DNA from: Brachypodium distachyon
Lineage: Eukaryota > Streptophyta > Magnoliopsida > Poales > Poaceae
DNA length: 64,000 bases
Direction: 5' to 3'
Assembly (NCBI RefSeq): GCF_000005505.3
Contig: NC_016132.3
Location: forward strand, 17,102,501-17,166,500
Shown: positions 35,939-47,386 of the stretch, in pieces
How positions within the stretch are numbered: position 1 is the first letter of the stretch
Layout of the letters: every line of letters starts with the position of its first letter
Notes under the pieces: generated by a model
Seen by the model: the letters and a program-made list of their open reading frames with translations, nothing else
Databases searched by the model: none
Told to the model about the DNA's origin: nothing
Program-made: the position numbers and the translations under genes

Positions 35939-37329
35939 GATTGTAATAAATAAAATAAAAAAAGCAAGCAAAACAAACATGCATTGCTAACAAAGTTTCT
36001 AAGCTAATCTCACCTAGTCTCTAGCGTACAGATGAAAGAAAAGATGCAAGCGTGTGTGTCGGAGGTGTGCTAGTGTGGTGTACTAGTGCTACTGCTAACT
36101 CTTTCTTTCTTTCCTTCTTTCTTTTTGAACGAAGCTACTGCTAGGTAGCTCCCACTTGCTGCAAAGAGCAAGCACGAACAGCACCACGCCGCCGCCTTGA
36201 TCTCCTTGCTCGGCCATGTCCGACCAAGCTAAGACCAGCCCTAGACTCCTCTCTCACTCCTCCTCTTTTAGATCCCGAAATTCATTTCTACAAAACTCCA
36301 CCAACCTATCCCGAGACTGCAACCCTAGCTTTTGGGCTGCCATGGCCGCGGCCGTCTCCCTCGGGTCCGGCGCGGCCAACTTCATCGTCTTCGGTGACCA
36401 CGACGCTTCTCCCTACGATTTCTCTAGCAGCACGCACCACTACAACGACGAGGACTGCCATGGCTTCTCGGCACGGCTCAGGTGCCGCGGCCGTCGCTGA
36501 CGACGGCTAGGCTGGGGTCATGCCTACTCCTTCCCAGCTTGCCGGTGTTGGGACCGGCGGTCCAGCGCGTGGCCTCCTACTAAGTATCCTAAGAAAATCT
36601 AAGTCCATCTCTCTTTTATTGGCAACAAGTTTTAGTGTATTAGGGAAACAAGTTGTAGTGTTGATTCTGATGCATAGATGCCTGATTTGGGTGAGCAAAG
36701 AAGATGGTGATTACTCGTAGGTAGATGTGTTCTACTCCCTATTAGCAAAATGACAATACTATTCACAGAGAATACACATGGGTTCTGGATTAGCTTTGTT
36801 GAAGTACTGACTAAACATGCATTTTACTCTACTATAATCGTACAAGCAAAACAATCAGGAGCATGCGAGGCAATCAAGAATAACATTTTGTTTTACCTTT
36901 CAACACATAGATCACCACACAATAGCAAGCAGTAGGAAGGATTGCCAGCAGGTGGAGTGGAGGTGGCTCAATGAGGCAGTGGTGAAAAGGCAACACTAAA
37001 AAACAGTAGTTGCTATTTATAGTGTGTAGAATACTGTGCAAGTTGAGGACAAGTGTTGGACAAGTTGGTTGCATGGCTCACACGTGTTTCTCAGCTTGTT
37101 GGAAGGGAGCCAAATGGCAAGCAGCATGAGACAAATGGCATTCATGCAGCTGGGCCCACCTAGCGGTTTCTTAGGTGCTAAGAAACTGTTCAAGGGCTGA
37201 AATGTAAAACTAAAAGGGCTTGTTTGTAATTTTTGAATTATTAATTTGTAATAGAGGACTTTGTATTAATTTCGTGAAATAAGATGATTAGACCATATAA
37301 TTTTGGTCCTTGAAACCTGGGGTTTCACA
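35939..37329 (-). repeat. 3' LTR of gypsy 2
   Basis: About 1.39 kb, from TGATTGTAATAAATAAA to GGGGTTTCACA, aligning with 45836-47344. It lacks a 133-bp block present in the other copy, lost between two GAGCA repeats. The left edge sits exactly at the broken gypsy 1 LTR, so the true LTR end may have been deleted. Confidence 0.85.
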
Positions 37330-37365
37330 TCCCTTCCTCCTTAAAAGAAATTTCGTCCTCTAAAT

Positions 37366-37560
37366 TTAGGGTCGAACCTTAAAAAGGTGTGGATATTTCT
37401 TGCGTAGGTCTTCCTCTTTTTCCCAAGTCGCTTCTCGCTCCGGATGATCTCCCCATTGCACCTTGCAGTATCTAATTGTTCTATTTCGCAATTTCTTTTC
37501 GTCGGTTCCCAAGATTTGGCTTGGTTGCTCTTCGTAGGTTAGATCCTTTCGAAGAGTCAA
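37366..37560 (-). pseudogene. gypsy 2 chromodomain-like integrase tail
   Basis: The 64-codon frame contains LTYEEQPSQILGTDEKKLRN and VQWGDHPEREATWEKEEDLR, ending KKYPHLFKV. This is the C-terminal chromodomain-like segment of plant chromovirus integrases, thought to guide insertion to particular chromatin. It lies next to the polypurine tract, as expected. Confidence 0.85.
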
Positions 37561-37592
37561 TCCTTGTTCGAGGACTCTTTCTCTTGGTGGTT

Positions 37593-38893
37593 TTATGCTT
37601 TTGTGGAGTTGAAAATATGGAATACATCGTGAATACCTTGCAAATGTGCTGGCAATTCTAATTGGTAGGCAACGGGTCCTCTTCTCCTTAGGACTCGAAA
37701 TGGCCCAATATATCTTGGACTTAGTTTTCCTTGTATCCCAAAGCGTTTGACACCTCTCATTGGCGAGACCTTTAGGTACACATAGCCTCCGGGTTGGTAG
37801 TGTAGGTCTCGGCGTCCTTTGTCCATATAACTCTTTTGTCTGCTCTAGGCGGCTTTCAGTCGTTCCCTAATTATGCGAACCTTTTCCTCCGTCTCTCGAA
37901 CAAGGTCTAGTGCTAGGAGCTTTCTCTCTCCGGCTTCTACCCAACATATTGGGGTACGACATCTCCTACCATATAAGGCCTCAAATGGGGACATCCCAAT
38001 ACTAGCTTGGTAGCCATTGTTGTACGCGAACTCTGCTAGTGGCAGGTGTTTGCTCCACGAGTCGCCAAAGTCTAGCACACATGCCCTCAGCATGTCTTCT
38101 ATTATTTGGTTTACTCGCTCAACCTGACCGCTAGTCTGTGGATGGTATGCGGTGCTAAAGTCTAACTTAGTTCCTAATGCTTCTTGCAATTTTTCCCAGA
38201 ACTTGGACGTGAACATAGACCCACGGTCAGTCACAATTCTAGACGGTGTCCCATGCAGAGTTACTATTCTCTGAATGTAGAGCTCTGCCAATTTCTCTCT
38301 GGAAGATCCTGGGACTAAAGGAATAAAATGCGCAGATTTTGTGAGTCGATCCACTATAACCCATATTGTTTCCTCCTTCTTTGCTGTCCTAGGTAGCCCG
38401 GTGATAAAGTCCATGTGTATTTCTTCCCATTTCCACTCTAGAATTGGAAGATGTCGCAACAACCCTGGTGGTTTTTGGTGCTCTACTTTGACCCTTTTGC
38501 AAGTGTCACACTCATCCACATATTGAGCTATTTCCTTTTTCATATTTCTCCACCAGAATGTACCCTTCACATCACGATACATTTTTGTGCTACCTGGGTG
38601 TATGGGGTATTATGTGCCTCCTGTATAATTATTATTTTAATATCCTTGAGGTCTGGCACACATATCCTGGTTTCATGCCAAAGAGATCCATCTTCTGCTA
38701 TCTGGAATTGTGATGGCTCACCACTTTGTATTCCGCGTTTCTCCTCACAGATGAACTCATCCTTGACTTGATTTTCCTTTATTTGGTCCAATAAATTGGG
38801 TCTTAATGTTAATGTGGCCAACATATGTTCCACTGGTTTGTGCATGATTTCGATTCCCATACTTTCTAGCTCACGGATCAGGTGTTTTTCCAA
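37593..38893 (-). pseudogene. gypsy 2 integrase
   Basis: The zinc-binding part (MYRDVKGTFWWRNMKKEIAQ, CDTCKRVKVEHQKPPG) is followed by the core (MDFITGLPRT, IVTDRGSMFTSKFW, YHPQTSGQVERVNQIIEDML). Then comes the C-terminal part (GGYVYLKVSPMRGVKRFG, GPFRVLRR). Core acidic residues are present, but the protein crosses frames near 37840 and 38570, so it is disrupted. Confidence 0.88.
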
Positions 38894-39079
38894 TGGTTGG
38901 AATTTTCATGTGGCTAATGAGGTTTTTCGGCTAAGGGCATCTGCAACCACATTAACCTTCCCAGGGTGGTAGTTAATTCCAAGGTCATAGTCCTTGATAA
39001 GTTCTAACCACCATCTTTGTCTCAAATTAAGCTCCTTCTGAGTAAAAATATATTTGAGACTTTTATGGTCCATGTACAA

Positions 39080-40408
39080 CTAACAACGACTTCCATAAAG
39101 GTAGTGGCGCCACATCTTTAGTGCAAATACCACAACTGCTAATTCCAAGTCATGTGTGGGGTAGTTCTGCTCATGTGGCTTTAGCTGTCGAGAGGCATAA
39201 GCTACGACTCTCCCTTCTTGCATAAGCACACATCCCAAACCAACTCGAGAGGCATCACAATATACCGTGAATTCTTTGCTTGGCTCGGGTAAAGCTAGGA
39301 CGGGTGCGGTGGTGAGTCGTTTCTTTAACTCTTGGAAACTGCGCTCACACGCATCATTCCAAACAAACGGCGTGTCTTTTCTTAGCAGTTTGGTCATAGG
39401 GGCTGCTTCCTGGGAAAACCCTTCTATGAACCTTTGATAATATCCGGCTAGTCCGAGGAAGCTGCAAATTTCCGTTACGTTGGTTGGTGATTTCCAGGCC
39501 AACACTGCTTCCACTTTAGCAGGATCTACGGCTACTCCTTTTCCCGATATAATGTGTCCTAAAAAGAAGACTTCCTCTAGCCAGAATTCACACTTTTTGA
39601 ATTTGCCATAGAGTTTCCTTTCTCTCAATGTCTGTAGCACTGCTCGGAGGTGCTCGGCATGTGCCTTGATGCTCCGAGAATATATCAGAATATCATCAAT
39701 AAATACGACCACATACTTATCCAGATAGGGCATCAGGACTAGGTTCATTAGGTTCATAAATGTTGCCGGTGCATTTGTAAGCCCGAACAGAACAACCGTG
39801 AACTCATGGTGTCCGTACCGAGTTACAAAAGCGGTCTTGGGTATATCTTATTTACTTATTTTCAGTTGGTGGTATCCTAATCGGAGATCTATTTTTGAGA
39901 AAACGCAAGCTCCCTTTAATTGGTCAAATAGATCATCTATCCGCGGCAACGGATACTTATTCTTAATGGTCACCTCGTTTAGGCCTCGATAGTCCACACA
40001 TAATCTCATACTTCCATCCTTTTTCTTTACAAATAGGACTGGCGCTGCCCATGGTGATACACAAGGTCGGATAAAATCCTTTTCCTCTAGTTCATCCAAT
40101 TGTTTCTTTAATTCCTTTAATTCTTCGGCAGACATACGATAGGGTCGCTTGGCTATGGGTGCCGTTCCCGGAACAAGATCAATAGTGCACTCTATTTCCC
40201 TGTCTGGTGGCATCCCAGGCAACTCTTCTGGAAACACATCTGTGAATTCTTGAACTATGGGGACGTCCTTAGCTTCCTTTGTGTGCAAGGCAGCTACTAA
40301 ACCTTGGTCTGATTGTGGGCTATTTCTTCTACTCCTGAAGATCATCCTTTTATTATTTGGGCCCCTCAAGGATATAGACTTTCCTTCACAATCCATTTTT
40401 GCCCCCAT
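39080..40408 (-). pseudogene. gypsy 2 reverse transcriptase and start of RNase H
   Basis: Two frames, 40408-39848 and 39757-39080. The first has [40 protein letters not shown] and [13 protein letters not shown]. The second has [13 protein letters not shown] (catalytic box), [20 protein letters not shown] and the RNase H start [19 protein letters not shown] stop after KISK and a frame change near 39760-39850 break it; RNase H ends early at a stop near 39080. Confidence 0.9.
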
Positions 40409-40418
40409 GTCTAGCTAA

Positions 40419-40934
40419 TCAGTCCATCCCGAGTATAACATCTAATCCTTTTAGACCAATCCCGTACAGGCTGGCCCTAAAGGTTATCTTTTCTATTAGT
40501 ATGGAATGGTTGTGACAGACACGTTCCACAATTATTAGGCCTCCAGGGGAGTTGACTTCTATTGGTCTGGCTAGGGCGGTTTGTTCCAAATTATGTGTCT
40601 CGACAAATTTCCGTGAGATAAAAGAATGTGTTGCCCCGGGATCAAAAAGTACTAGGCCTACAGCAGGAGAGATCAGTAGGTTACCCGTGATCACATCGGT
40701 GGCTGACTCCACTTGTGCGGCATCAAGGTGTGTCACAAGAACTGGTCCACGTGCTAGTCCACCACGACCACGTCCACGGCCCGCTGCGGCTCTAGTCCCA
40801 TGAACTTGTGTTGCATTAGCTTGACGTTGAGGTTGGGGTTGAGGTTGAGATTGGGTTCTTGTAGTGACCCTTTTGTCCACATCCAAAACATATGATGCTG
40901 GCTTTTGGACAGTCCCGGGCCATGTGTGGTCCAT
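40419..40934 (-). pseudogene. gypsy 2 aspartic protease
   Basis: The frame includes VTGNLLISPAVGLVLF followed by DPGATHSFISRKFV. The active-site Asp-Ser-Gly is changed to Asp-Pro-Gly. The C-terminal GLKGLDVILGMD is the conserved end of gypsy proteases (usually followed by WL). It overlaps the gag frame. Confidence 0.82.
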
Positions 40935-41912
40935 TGCAAATATTGCATTTTATAGGAGGTCTAGGGGTTCGAATAACCAATCTAGGGAGTTGGCGGAAGG
41001 TAGGCTGATTCTGTCCCCTTATGGAATTTCGCGTCGGGGCTGTAGGGCGGTTGTCGCCTCCTTTAATGAACCTCGGGTCCATCCTAGCTTTCTTTCTCCG
41101 CTCTTCTTCTCCTGCGGCTGTTTGCCGACTCTCAATAAGAAGGGCCTGATCAACTATATCTTGGAACTCAGTCACCTTCACGGAGGCTAAAATTACTTGT
41201 ACGGATGGGTTAAGTCCTTCGATGAACTGATACACCTTCTTAGTCTCGGTATCAGTGTCCTCTGGTGCATAGCGGGATAAGAAGTTAAATTGGCTTAAAT
41301 AATCCGCGACGGTCTTTTGTCCTTTCTTAAGGTTCAAAAATTCCTTTCTCTTAATGCTCATTAAACTTTCTGGAATATAAGTTTCTCGAAACCTCCTCTT
41401 AAATTCATCCCAGGTGATCACGTGGTCGGCTGACACAATATTTTGCACATTTCTCCACCACGTGGCAGCAGGACCAAATAACTGATGGGAGGCATAACGG
41501 ACCTTCTCTTGGTCTGTGCATCCTACAGTCATAAGTTTCTGCTCTATATCCACTAACCAATCATCTCTTCTAGTGGATCTGTGGTGGTTGAAAATGTTGG
41601 TGGTCTAGTCTTTTGAAATTCTCCAATTGAGATCCCTCGGTCTGGATTTCTAGTCATCTGACTTATAATGGTACCAAATAGATTTTCCATGAACTTGTTT
41701 TGTTGCTCCATAGAGTCTCGACGAGACTGCTCCATCCATTGAAGCATTTGAGCACATTGGTCTGATCCCGAAACATGCGGAGGGAATATTGGGGCTGCAG
41801 GTAACGTCGCACTAGTTCCTATACCCCCACCATTTCCTGGCAACTCGGACTCTGTCCCGGTCTGGTTTATAACTCCCTCGCGTTGACCAGTACCGGAATC
41901 CATGGCTACCAA
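40816..41912 (-). pseudogene. gypsy 2 gag
   Basis: Two frames (41912-41553 and 41553-40816). The first begins MVAMDSGTGQREG and has a Gln/Met-rich segment. The second has the gag domain (YASHQLFGPAATWWRN, WDEFKRRFRETYIPESL, LKKGQKTVADYLSQFNFLSR) and a zinc-knuckle region CFGCGQKGHYKN that loses its last Cys to a frameshift. The break is at 41553-41560, after DPLEE. Confidence 0.88.
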
Positions 41913-42755
41913 TCTGGTATAAAAGGGCTCCGGTTAAGGATGTGGCTACGCGGAAAGAAAATTTTAATCCACACGTACATTTTTGTTTTGAGGTGTGTGT
42001 GTGCACAAACAGACAAGGCACTTTCTCCATTTTATCTATTCTCAGAGACTAAGTTTTGGTGACTAACAACAGCCGGTACAGGGAGGAATAAAATCAAACT
42101 AAAGCCTGACATGCATCTGTCGAAGTGCACACATACATAAAGCCATCATTCACACATACAGATACAGGAGCATACAAGACATGAATGTGAACAGAGTAGA
42201 AATTACAAGAGATCAAGCAATATACATCATATGAATCTCTGAACTGGAAGTAGCATGGTGGCATCAACTCATACATACGCAGGTCAGTGATACACAGAAA
42301 TAGTAGCATCATAATAAAGGAAATGCAAACATTACAGAGGAGCACATCATACAAGATGGTAATGAAATGATAGCATAATAGTCCATCATCCATAATATCA
42401 TCCATGAGTCCATCCGAAACATCACAAAATAAAGTAGCAGCACCATGCCTAACTCCATATCACAATCATCAGGTTATCACGTTTATCTACACGTGTACCC
42501 GGCACAAAAGTATACCTGCCGACCTATCTGTCCGTCGGATCTGACCTATCTAGATACGGCTGTGTAAGCTCTGGAAGGGTAGCTACGGCTTCAAGACCTT
42601 TCAAGAGGTACATAAACAAAAGGACAGCCTATACGAGCCTGCGTAAGTATCTGGTAAGTAGTGACATCAACTCTGGGAGGTGTAACAGTCTAGCTAGTAT
42701 AGGCTGCTACAACCTTGCCAGAGGGTATATGCACACGTCTAGCTATGCTAGTAAG

Positions 42756-43973
42756 TCAGTCCTCCCTAACAAGGGGACTCGCACAACGAGTGAGGAGTAA
42801 GTCGGGGTTGAGGCCGGAAGTCGGTGCAGACTGGAACACACTCGGTGCGGGCAGCGGAGAACTCGGTGCTGCAGCGTCGGACTCGTGAACGGTGGAGTCG
42901 GGGACAGAGCTAAGGGGGTGCTCTGAGGGAGTGACGTCGGAAGGGACACGAAGGAAGTCTGAAGGGGTGAACTGAGAGGACACAAGACTGGTGTCAAGCT
43001 CGGCGAAGTCAGAGTAAGTGAGGACGGCGTCTGCAAGACCTGGAGTGTAGTCAGGAGAGGCGGGTGTGTAGTTGGGAGAAGCGGGTGTGTACTCGGGGGA
43101 AGCAGGGGTGTAGTCGGGAGACGGTGGAGCAAGGACGACAGGTGGAGAACCCAGTGGTGTGCGAGGAGTGGGGTCTAGGAGTGGTGGAGCTGAGGTGGAA
43201 CTCAGAGTAGCGCCGACCTGTGAGGACGGCTCGTCAGTGGCAAGGGACTGCTGGTCAATCGAGTACCCAACACGGTCTAGACTGACAGAAGGAGAGCTCT
43301 CAAGCACAAGTGGGTTGAGGGCCATACCTGGGCGGGTGTAGTCCCTCAACGCTGCAGTCAAGTCGCGGTTCTCCCACTCAAGGCGGGGGCAACGCTGCTG
43401 TAGGGTGTCAAGCTGGCTCAACAACTCCTGCACTGAACTCTGAGGTGAAGGTGGGCGTCTGTAGGGTGTAGGTGGATGCGACACGGCTCGAGAGGAAGAA
43501 CCTCTAAGTACCCTGGGTGGAGCTGAGAAGTCTGAAGTACTGGGTGGAACTGTCGGGTACAGAGGAGGAAGAGCACTCGGAGGTGGTGGTGGTGGTGGTA
43601 AGAACGTGGGGACAAGTGGTGGAAGTGGAGGCAACACGGAGATGGACACGAGCTGCGGGGGTAAGAAGGTGGGCGGTGGGGCTGTAGACGAACTCCCTGA
43701 CTCCTCCAGGCAGTGGGGCCACTCTCCCATGCCAATCTGAGCTAGTGCAGCGTGGTACGCATGGAAGACGTGCAAAGCAGCATCTCGTGCCGCTCTCTGG
43801 AGCGCCGACACGAAGTCGTAATGTGCAACACGGTAGACCGACGGAACGACACCTACCAATCCCTCCTCGGGAGGAAGGTGCGGAGTGACTAAGTACCCAG
43901 CGTCACAAGAGTCCTGAACCACGGTGTAGTACGGTGCAAGGCGAATACACAAAATGTAAAAGAGCTGAACCAA
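42756..43973 (-). CDS. Proline-rich extra ORF upstream of gag in gypsy 2
   Basis: This uninterrupted 405-codon frame lies on the same strand as gag, about 850 bp upstream of it. The N-terminal part includes YYTVVQDSCDAGYLVTP and FVSALQRAARDAALHVFHAY. The middle is Pro/Ser-rich. A tandem SP(D/E/N)YTPA repeat, at least four units, lies at about 43030-43120, followed by an acidic/Ser-rich tail. Extra ORFs between the 5' LTR and gag have been described in some rice gypsy elements (recalled as RIRE3/RIRE8 types; not checked). The function is unknown. Its intactness, beside a broken pol, is notable. It may equally be part of a very long LTR. Confidence 0.6.
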   Translation of the reverse strand: MVQLFYILCIRLAPYYTVVQDSCDAGYLVTPHLPPEEGLVGVVPSVYRVAHYDFVSALQRAARDAALHVFHAYHAALAQIGMGEWPHCLEESGSSSTAPPPTFLPPQLVSISVLPPLPPLVPTFLPPPPPPPSALPPLYPTVPPSTSDFSAPPRVLRGSSSRAVSHPPTPYRRPPSPQSSVQELLSQLDTLQQRCPRLEWENRDLTAALRDYTRPGMALNPLVLESSPSVSLDRVGYSIDQQSLATDEPSSQVGATLSSTSAPPLLDPTPRTPLGSPPVVLAPPSPDYTPASPEYTPASPNYTPASPDYTPGLADAVLTYSDFAELDTSLVSSQFTPSDFLRVPSDVTPSEHPLSSVPDSTVHESDAAAPSSPLPAPSVFQSAPTSGLNPDLLLTRCASPLVRED

Positions 43974-45835
43974 GTAGCGAGCAAAACCCCCTACTCAAAA
44001 CCCGTACCTGGTACTGTATCCTTCATCCACATTGGTTAGATAAAAATTCAATTAATTATTCAATACATTTTCAGTCAGTCTACTCCAAAACAGTAAGCAA
44101 GCAAGTAAGCGATTCAAAAACGTATAGTATTGAACCTAGGTAGTAAGCAATCAATACCATGCAGTACAGTATACTCTAAGTAGCACAAATCTATTCAATC
44201 ACGCATGCTTGTTCAATTTATTTGTTTGCCATACGTTCCGGTCAGCACTAATATATAATCCTTATTTTATTTACTAATTACTTTGGTCAGGTCAGTAGAT
44301 ACCCTTGCTACAGAACAGACGTCGGAAAGAGAGATAGGTACCAATTTTTTTTTAAGAATAGACAAATTAATTGAAGATGAGAAAACTTTAGTTATTTAGA
44401 TGAGAAGGGAAATTATTCTTCCTTAAGGCTCTGACAGTCTCTGCCTAATTACATTTATGTTTTCTTAAGCGCGCTGGGATATCAACTTTTCTATGACGCT
44501 CCGTTACCTCTGACAAAGTCAGCGTAACGGAAGAATCGTCACGTACAGAGTTGCGCCAAGATCAACTTGAGGAAAACAGTAACATGTACAATAGAAACCT
44601 TCACCGTTTTCAGACGGTGTCTTATTACAAGGATACTCAAAGTGTCTCCAAGTCCCACTACGGCAAGAGGTGCCTCTAATCTAGACATTATTAGGCCATC
44701 TTGAACTATCCTCCTGATGGTCTACGCAACATCATCTTCGCCAGCGGCATCCTCATACTCATACTCCACTTCAGCATATTCATAGTAAGGACCGGACTCA
44801 TCATAAGTACCGGACTCTACCTCTTCAGGGCTCACCATGATCATTGGTTCTGAAAACAACATATGAAGCAAGGCTGAAAATACGTACTCCGCAAGCCGCT
44901 GGAAATCATTATGCATGAATTAACCTTGACGACCATCAAGCCGTCGGACCAAAAATAATTATTTCCGAAAATAAGTTATTTCTTATAGTATTTCGTTGAA
45001 AACCATATTTTATTTGAAAAATCTACTGGCGGGAGATCGACATGGGATCTTACGTCCTGTGTTAGAGGAAAACCCACACAACGCACTTCCAAACCCGGAA
45101 GCTAGGAGTGATATCACATTTAACTCTGATCAGAGGTGTACTGCTTTGCCCATAGCATCGCTTGGTCAATCCTTGTCGGTGCACTAATCATCTGCACATG
45201 ACTAGACCAAGGAATCAGAACCAAAACTAGCCCGTACACTACCTCTGCTTTGCCGCCTTGCCTTACGTAGGCCCGCGGGTCGAGACCCCTGACCGGTAGG
45301 TCCCGCCCTAGGGTGTCTGCACCTACCCGGATACAGTCACCTTCTCACCCAGACAGAGGCAGCTACTTGGCGTGGTTTGGTTCAGCCTGTCCCATTCCAG
45401 GTCTATGGTCAGTACAGTCTGTGCCGCTTTTGAAGTAAGCGCCAATTGGTTTGTCCTTATATGATATTCCGATGTAGGAGAGCCCTGACTTTCCATCAAC
45501 CCTATCCGGGTTGCTCTACTACCTGAGCTCCCTACCCGCCGAATATATTCTGGCCGTAACCCAGTCGGGACCGGCAAATCTAGTACTGACCATACTAATG
45601 GATCTTCCTCATCCACATAAATATTCTTAATATTTATAAAACTTATTTTTGAGTGACGGGCAAATGTTTTGAAATACGCCGAATTTTCATAAAAATATTT
45701 TCGAAGACATGTTCAAAGGGTGCGACTTGCCTGGTAGTGCTCCGGTCAACTCGGAAACACCGTCCGGGTGTCCTACTTGTCCGGAGTCAACTCCTAATAT
45801 TTAATTCATAAACATACTTAAAAATCTCCTAAAAA
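43974..45835. other. gypsy 2 leader or LTR-extension sequence
   Basis: Noncoding region between the proline-rich ORF and the recognised 5' LTR segment. Short minus-strand frames (for example 44722-44916, with an acidic Tyr/Glu-rich stretch) are not convincing. No primer-binding site matching TGGTATCAGAGC was seen here. Confidence 0.5.
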
Positions 45836-47344
45836 TGATTGTAATAAATAAAATAAAATAAAATAAAGCAAGCAAAACAAACATGCATTGCTAACAAAGT
45901 TTCTAAGCTAATCTCACCTGGTCTTTAGCGTACAGATGAAACAAAAGATGCAAGCGTGTGTGTCGGAGGGGTGCAAGTGTGGTGTCCTAGTGCTACTGCT
46001 AACTCTTTCTTTCTCTTTTTTTTTAACGAAGCTACTGCTAGCTAGCTCCCGCATGCTGCAAAGAGCAATGGCAAAGCTAATCTCCTGCCTAAGCCTCCAG
46101 ACCAGCCCAACGAAGTAGTACTAGTACTCCTCCTCCCTCTCGGTTCTCTCTCTCCCTTATCTCCCTCTCGGCCTCTCCTTTTCTCTTTCTCTCCCGAGCA
46201 AGCACGAACAGCACCACGCCGCCGCCTTGATCTCCTTGCTCCGACCATGTCCGGCCAAGCTGAGACCAGCTCTAGACTCCTCTCTCACTCCTCCTATTTT
46301 AGATCCCGAAATTCATTTCTACAAAACTCCACCAACCTATCCCGAGATTGCAACCCTAGCTTTTGGGCTGCCATGGCCGCGGCCGTCTCCCTCGGGTCCG
46401 GTGCAGCCAACTTCATCGTCTTCGACGACCACGACGCTTCTCCCTACGATTTCTCTAGCAGCACGCACCACTACAACGACGAGGACTGCCATGGCTTCTC
46501 GGCACGGCTCAGGTGCCGCGGCCGTCGCTGACGACAGCTAGGCTGGGGTCACGCCTACTCCTTCCCAGCTTGCCGGTGTTGGGACCAGCAGTCCGGCGCG
46601 TGGCCTGCTGCTAAGTATCCTAAGAAAAGCTAAGTCCATATCTCTCTCATTGACAGCAAGTTTTAGTGTATTAGGGAAACAAGTTGTAGTGTTGATTCTG
46701 ATGCATAGATGTCTGATTTGGGTGAGCAAAGAAGATGGTGATTACTGGTAGGTAGATGTGTTCTACTCCCTATTAGCAAAATGACAATGCTATTCACAGT
46801 ATACATGGGTTCTGGATTAGCTTTGTTAAAGTACTAACTAAACATGGATTTTATTCTACTATAATCGTACAAGCAAAACAATCAGGAGCATGTGAGGCAA
46901 TCAAGAATAACATTTTGTTTTCCCTTTCAACACACAGATCACCACACAATAGCAAGCAGCGGGAAGGATTGCCAGCAGGTGGAGTGGAGGTGGCTCGATG
47001 AGGCATTGGTGAAAATGCAACAGTAAAAAAAAGTAGTTGCTATTTATAGTGTGTAGAATACTATGCAAGTTGAGGACAAGTGTTGGACAAGTTGGTTGCA
47101 TGGCTCACACGTGTTTCTCAGCTTGCTGGAAGGAAGAGCAGCATGACACAAATGGCATTCATGCAGCTGGGCCCACTAGGGGTTTCTTAGGTGCTAAGAA
47201 ACTGTTTAAGGGCTGAAATGTAAACCTAAAGGGCTTGTTTGTAATTTTTGAATTATTAATTTGTAATAGAGGATTTTGTATTAATTTTGTGAAATAAGAT
47301 GATTAGACCATATAATTTTGGTCCTTGAAACCTGTGGTTTCACA
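45836..47344 (-). repeat. 5' LTR of gypsy 2 (recognised part)
   Basis: About 1.51 kb matching 35939-37329, including a 133-bp block (46068-46200) missing from the other copy. Over the 285 bp compared by eye (46247-46531 against 36216-36500) there are nine substitutions, about 3%. On the minus strand it starts TGTGAAACCACAGG. Confidence 0.87.
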
Positions 47345-47386
47345 GAAGCCTTATTTTATTTTGGTTTTCTCTACTGTCCCTCGTCA
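47345..47386 (-). repeat. 5' LTR of gypsy 1, second surviving part
   Basis: GAAGCC followed by TTATTTTATTTTGG and CTACTGTCCCTCGTCA matches the end of the complete LTR (31304-31367) except for a 22-bp deletion after GAAGCCT. It is followed at once by the GGTTC duplication. This shows the inner element lies inside this LTR. Confidence 0.88.

Larger units (their letters stand above)
35937..47344 (-). mobile_element. Ty3/gypsy retrotransposon 2 (inner), chromovirus-like, with extra ORF
   Basis: LTR sequence is at 35939-37329 (3') and at least 45836-47344 (5'). On minus the 3' LTR starts TGTGAAACCCC after a polypurine tract (GGAGGAAGGGA). Order on the minus strand: 5' LTR, a leader with a 405-codon proline-rich ORF, gag, protease, reverse transcriptase, RNase H, integrase, and a chromodomain-like tail. 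This order fits the Tekay/Del-type chromovirus branch (inferred from the tail). No primer-binding site was found beside 45836, so the LTR may extend further left. Several frameshifts. Confidence 0.88.
30880..47386 (-). mobile_element. Ty3/gypsy retrotransposon 1 (outer), interrupted by a second gypsy
   Basis: Its 3' LTR is 30880-31367 and its internal region 31368-35797. Its 5' LTR is split between 35798-35936 and 47345-47386. On the minus strand the polypurine tract (AGGGGAGGA) lies next to the 3' LTR. The primer-binding site (TGGTATCAGAGC, complementary to tRNA-iMet) lies at 35783-35794. gag, protease, reverse transcriptase, RNase H and integrase follow in gypsy order. Frameshifts make it non-autonomous now. 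GGTTC target duplications flank it. Confidence 0.92.

Noticed and set aside
44722..44916. Small acidic ORF in the gypsy 2 leader
   Set aside because: 64 codons, low complexity, no similarity known to me, and inside transposon leader sequence.
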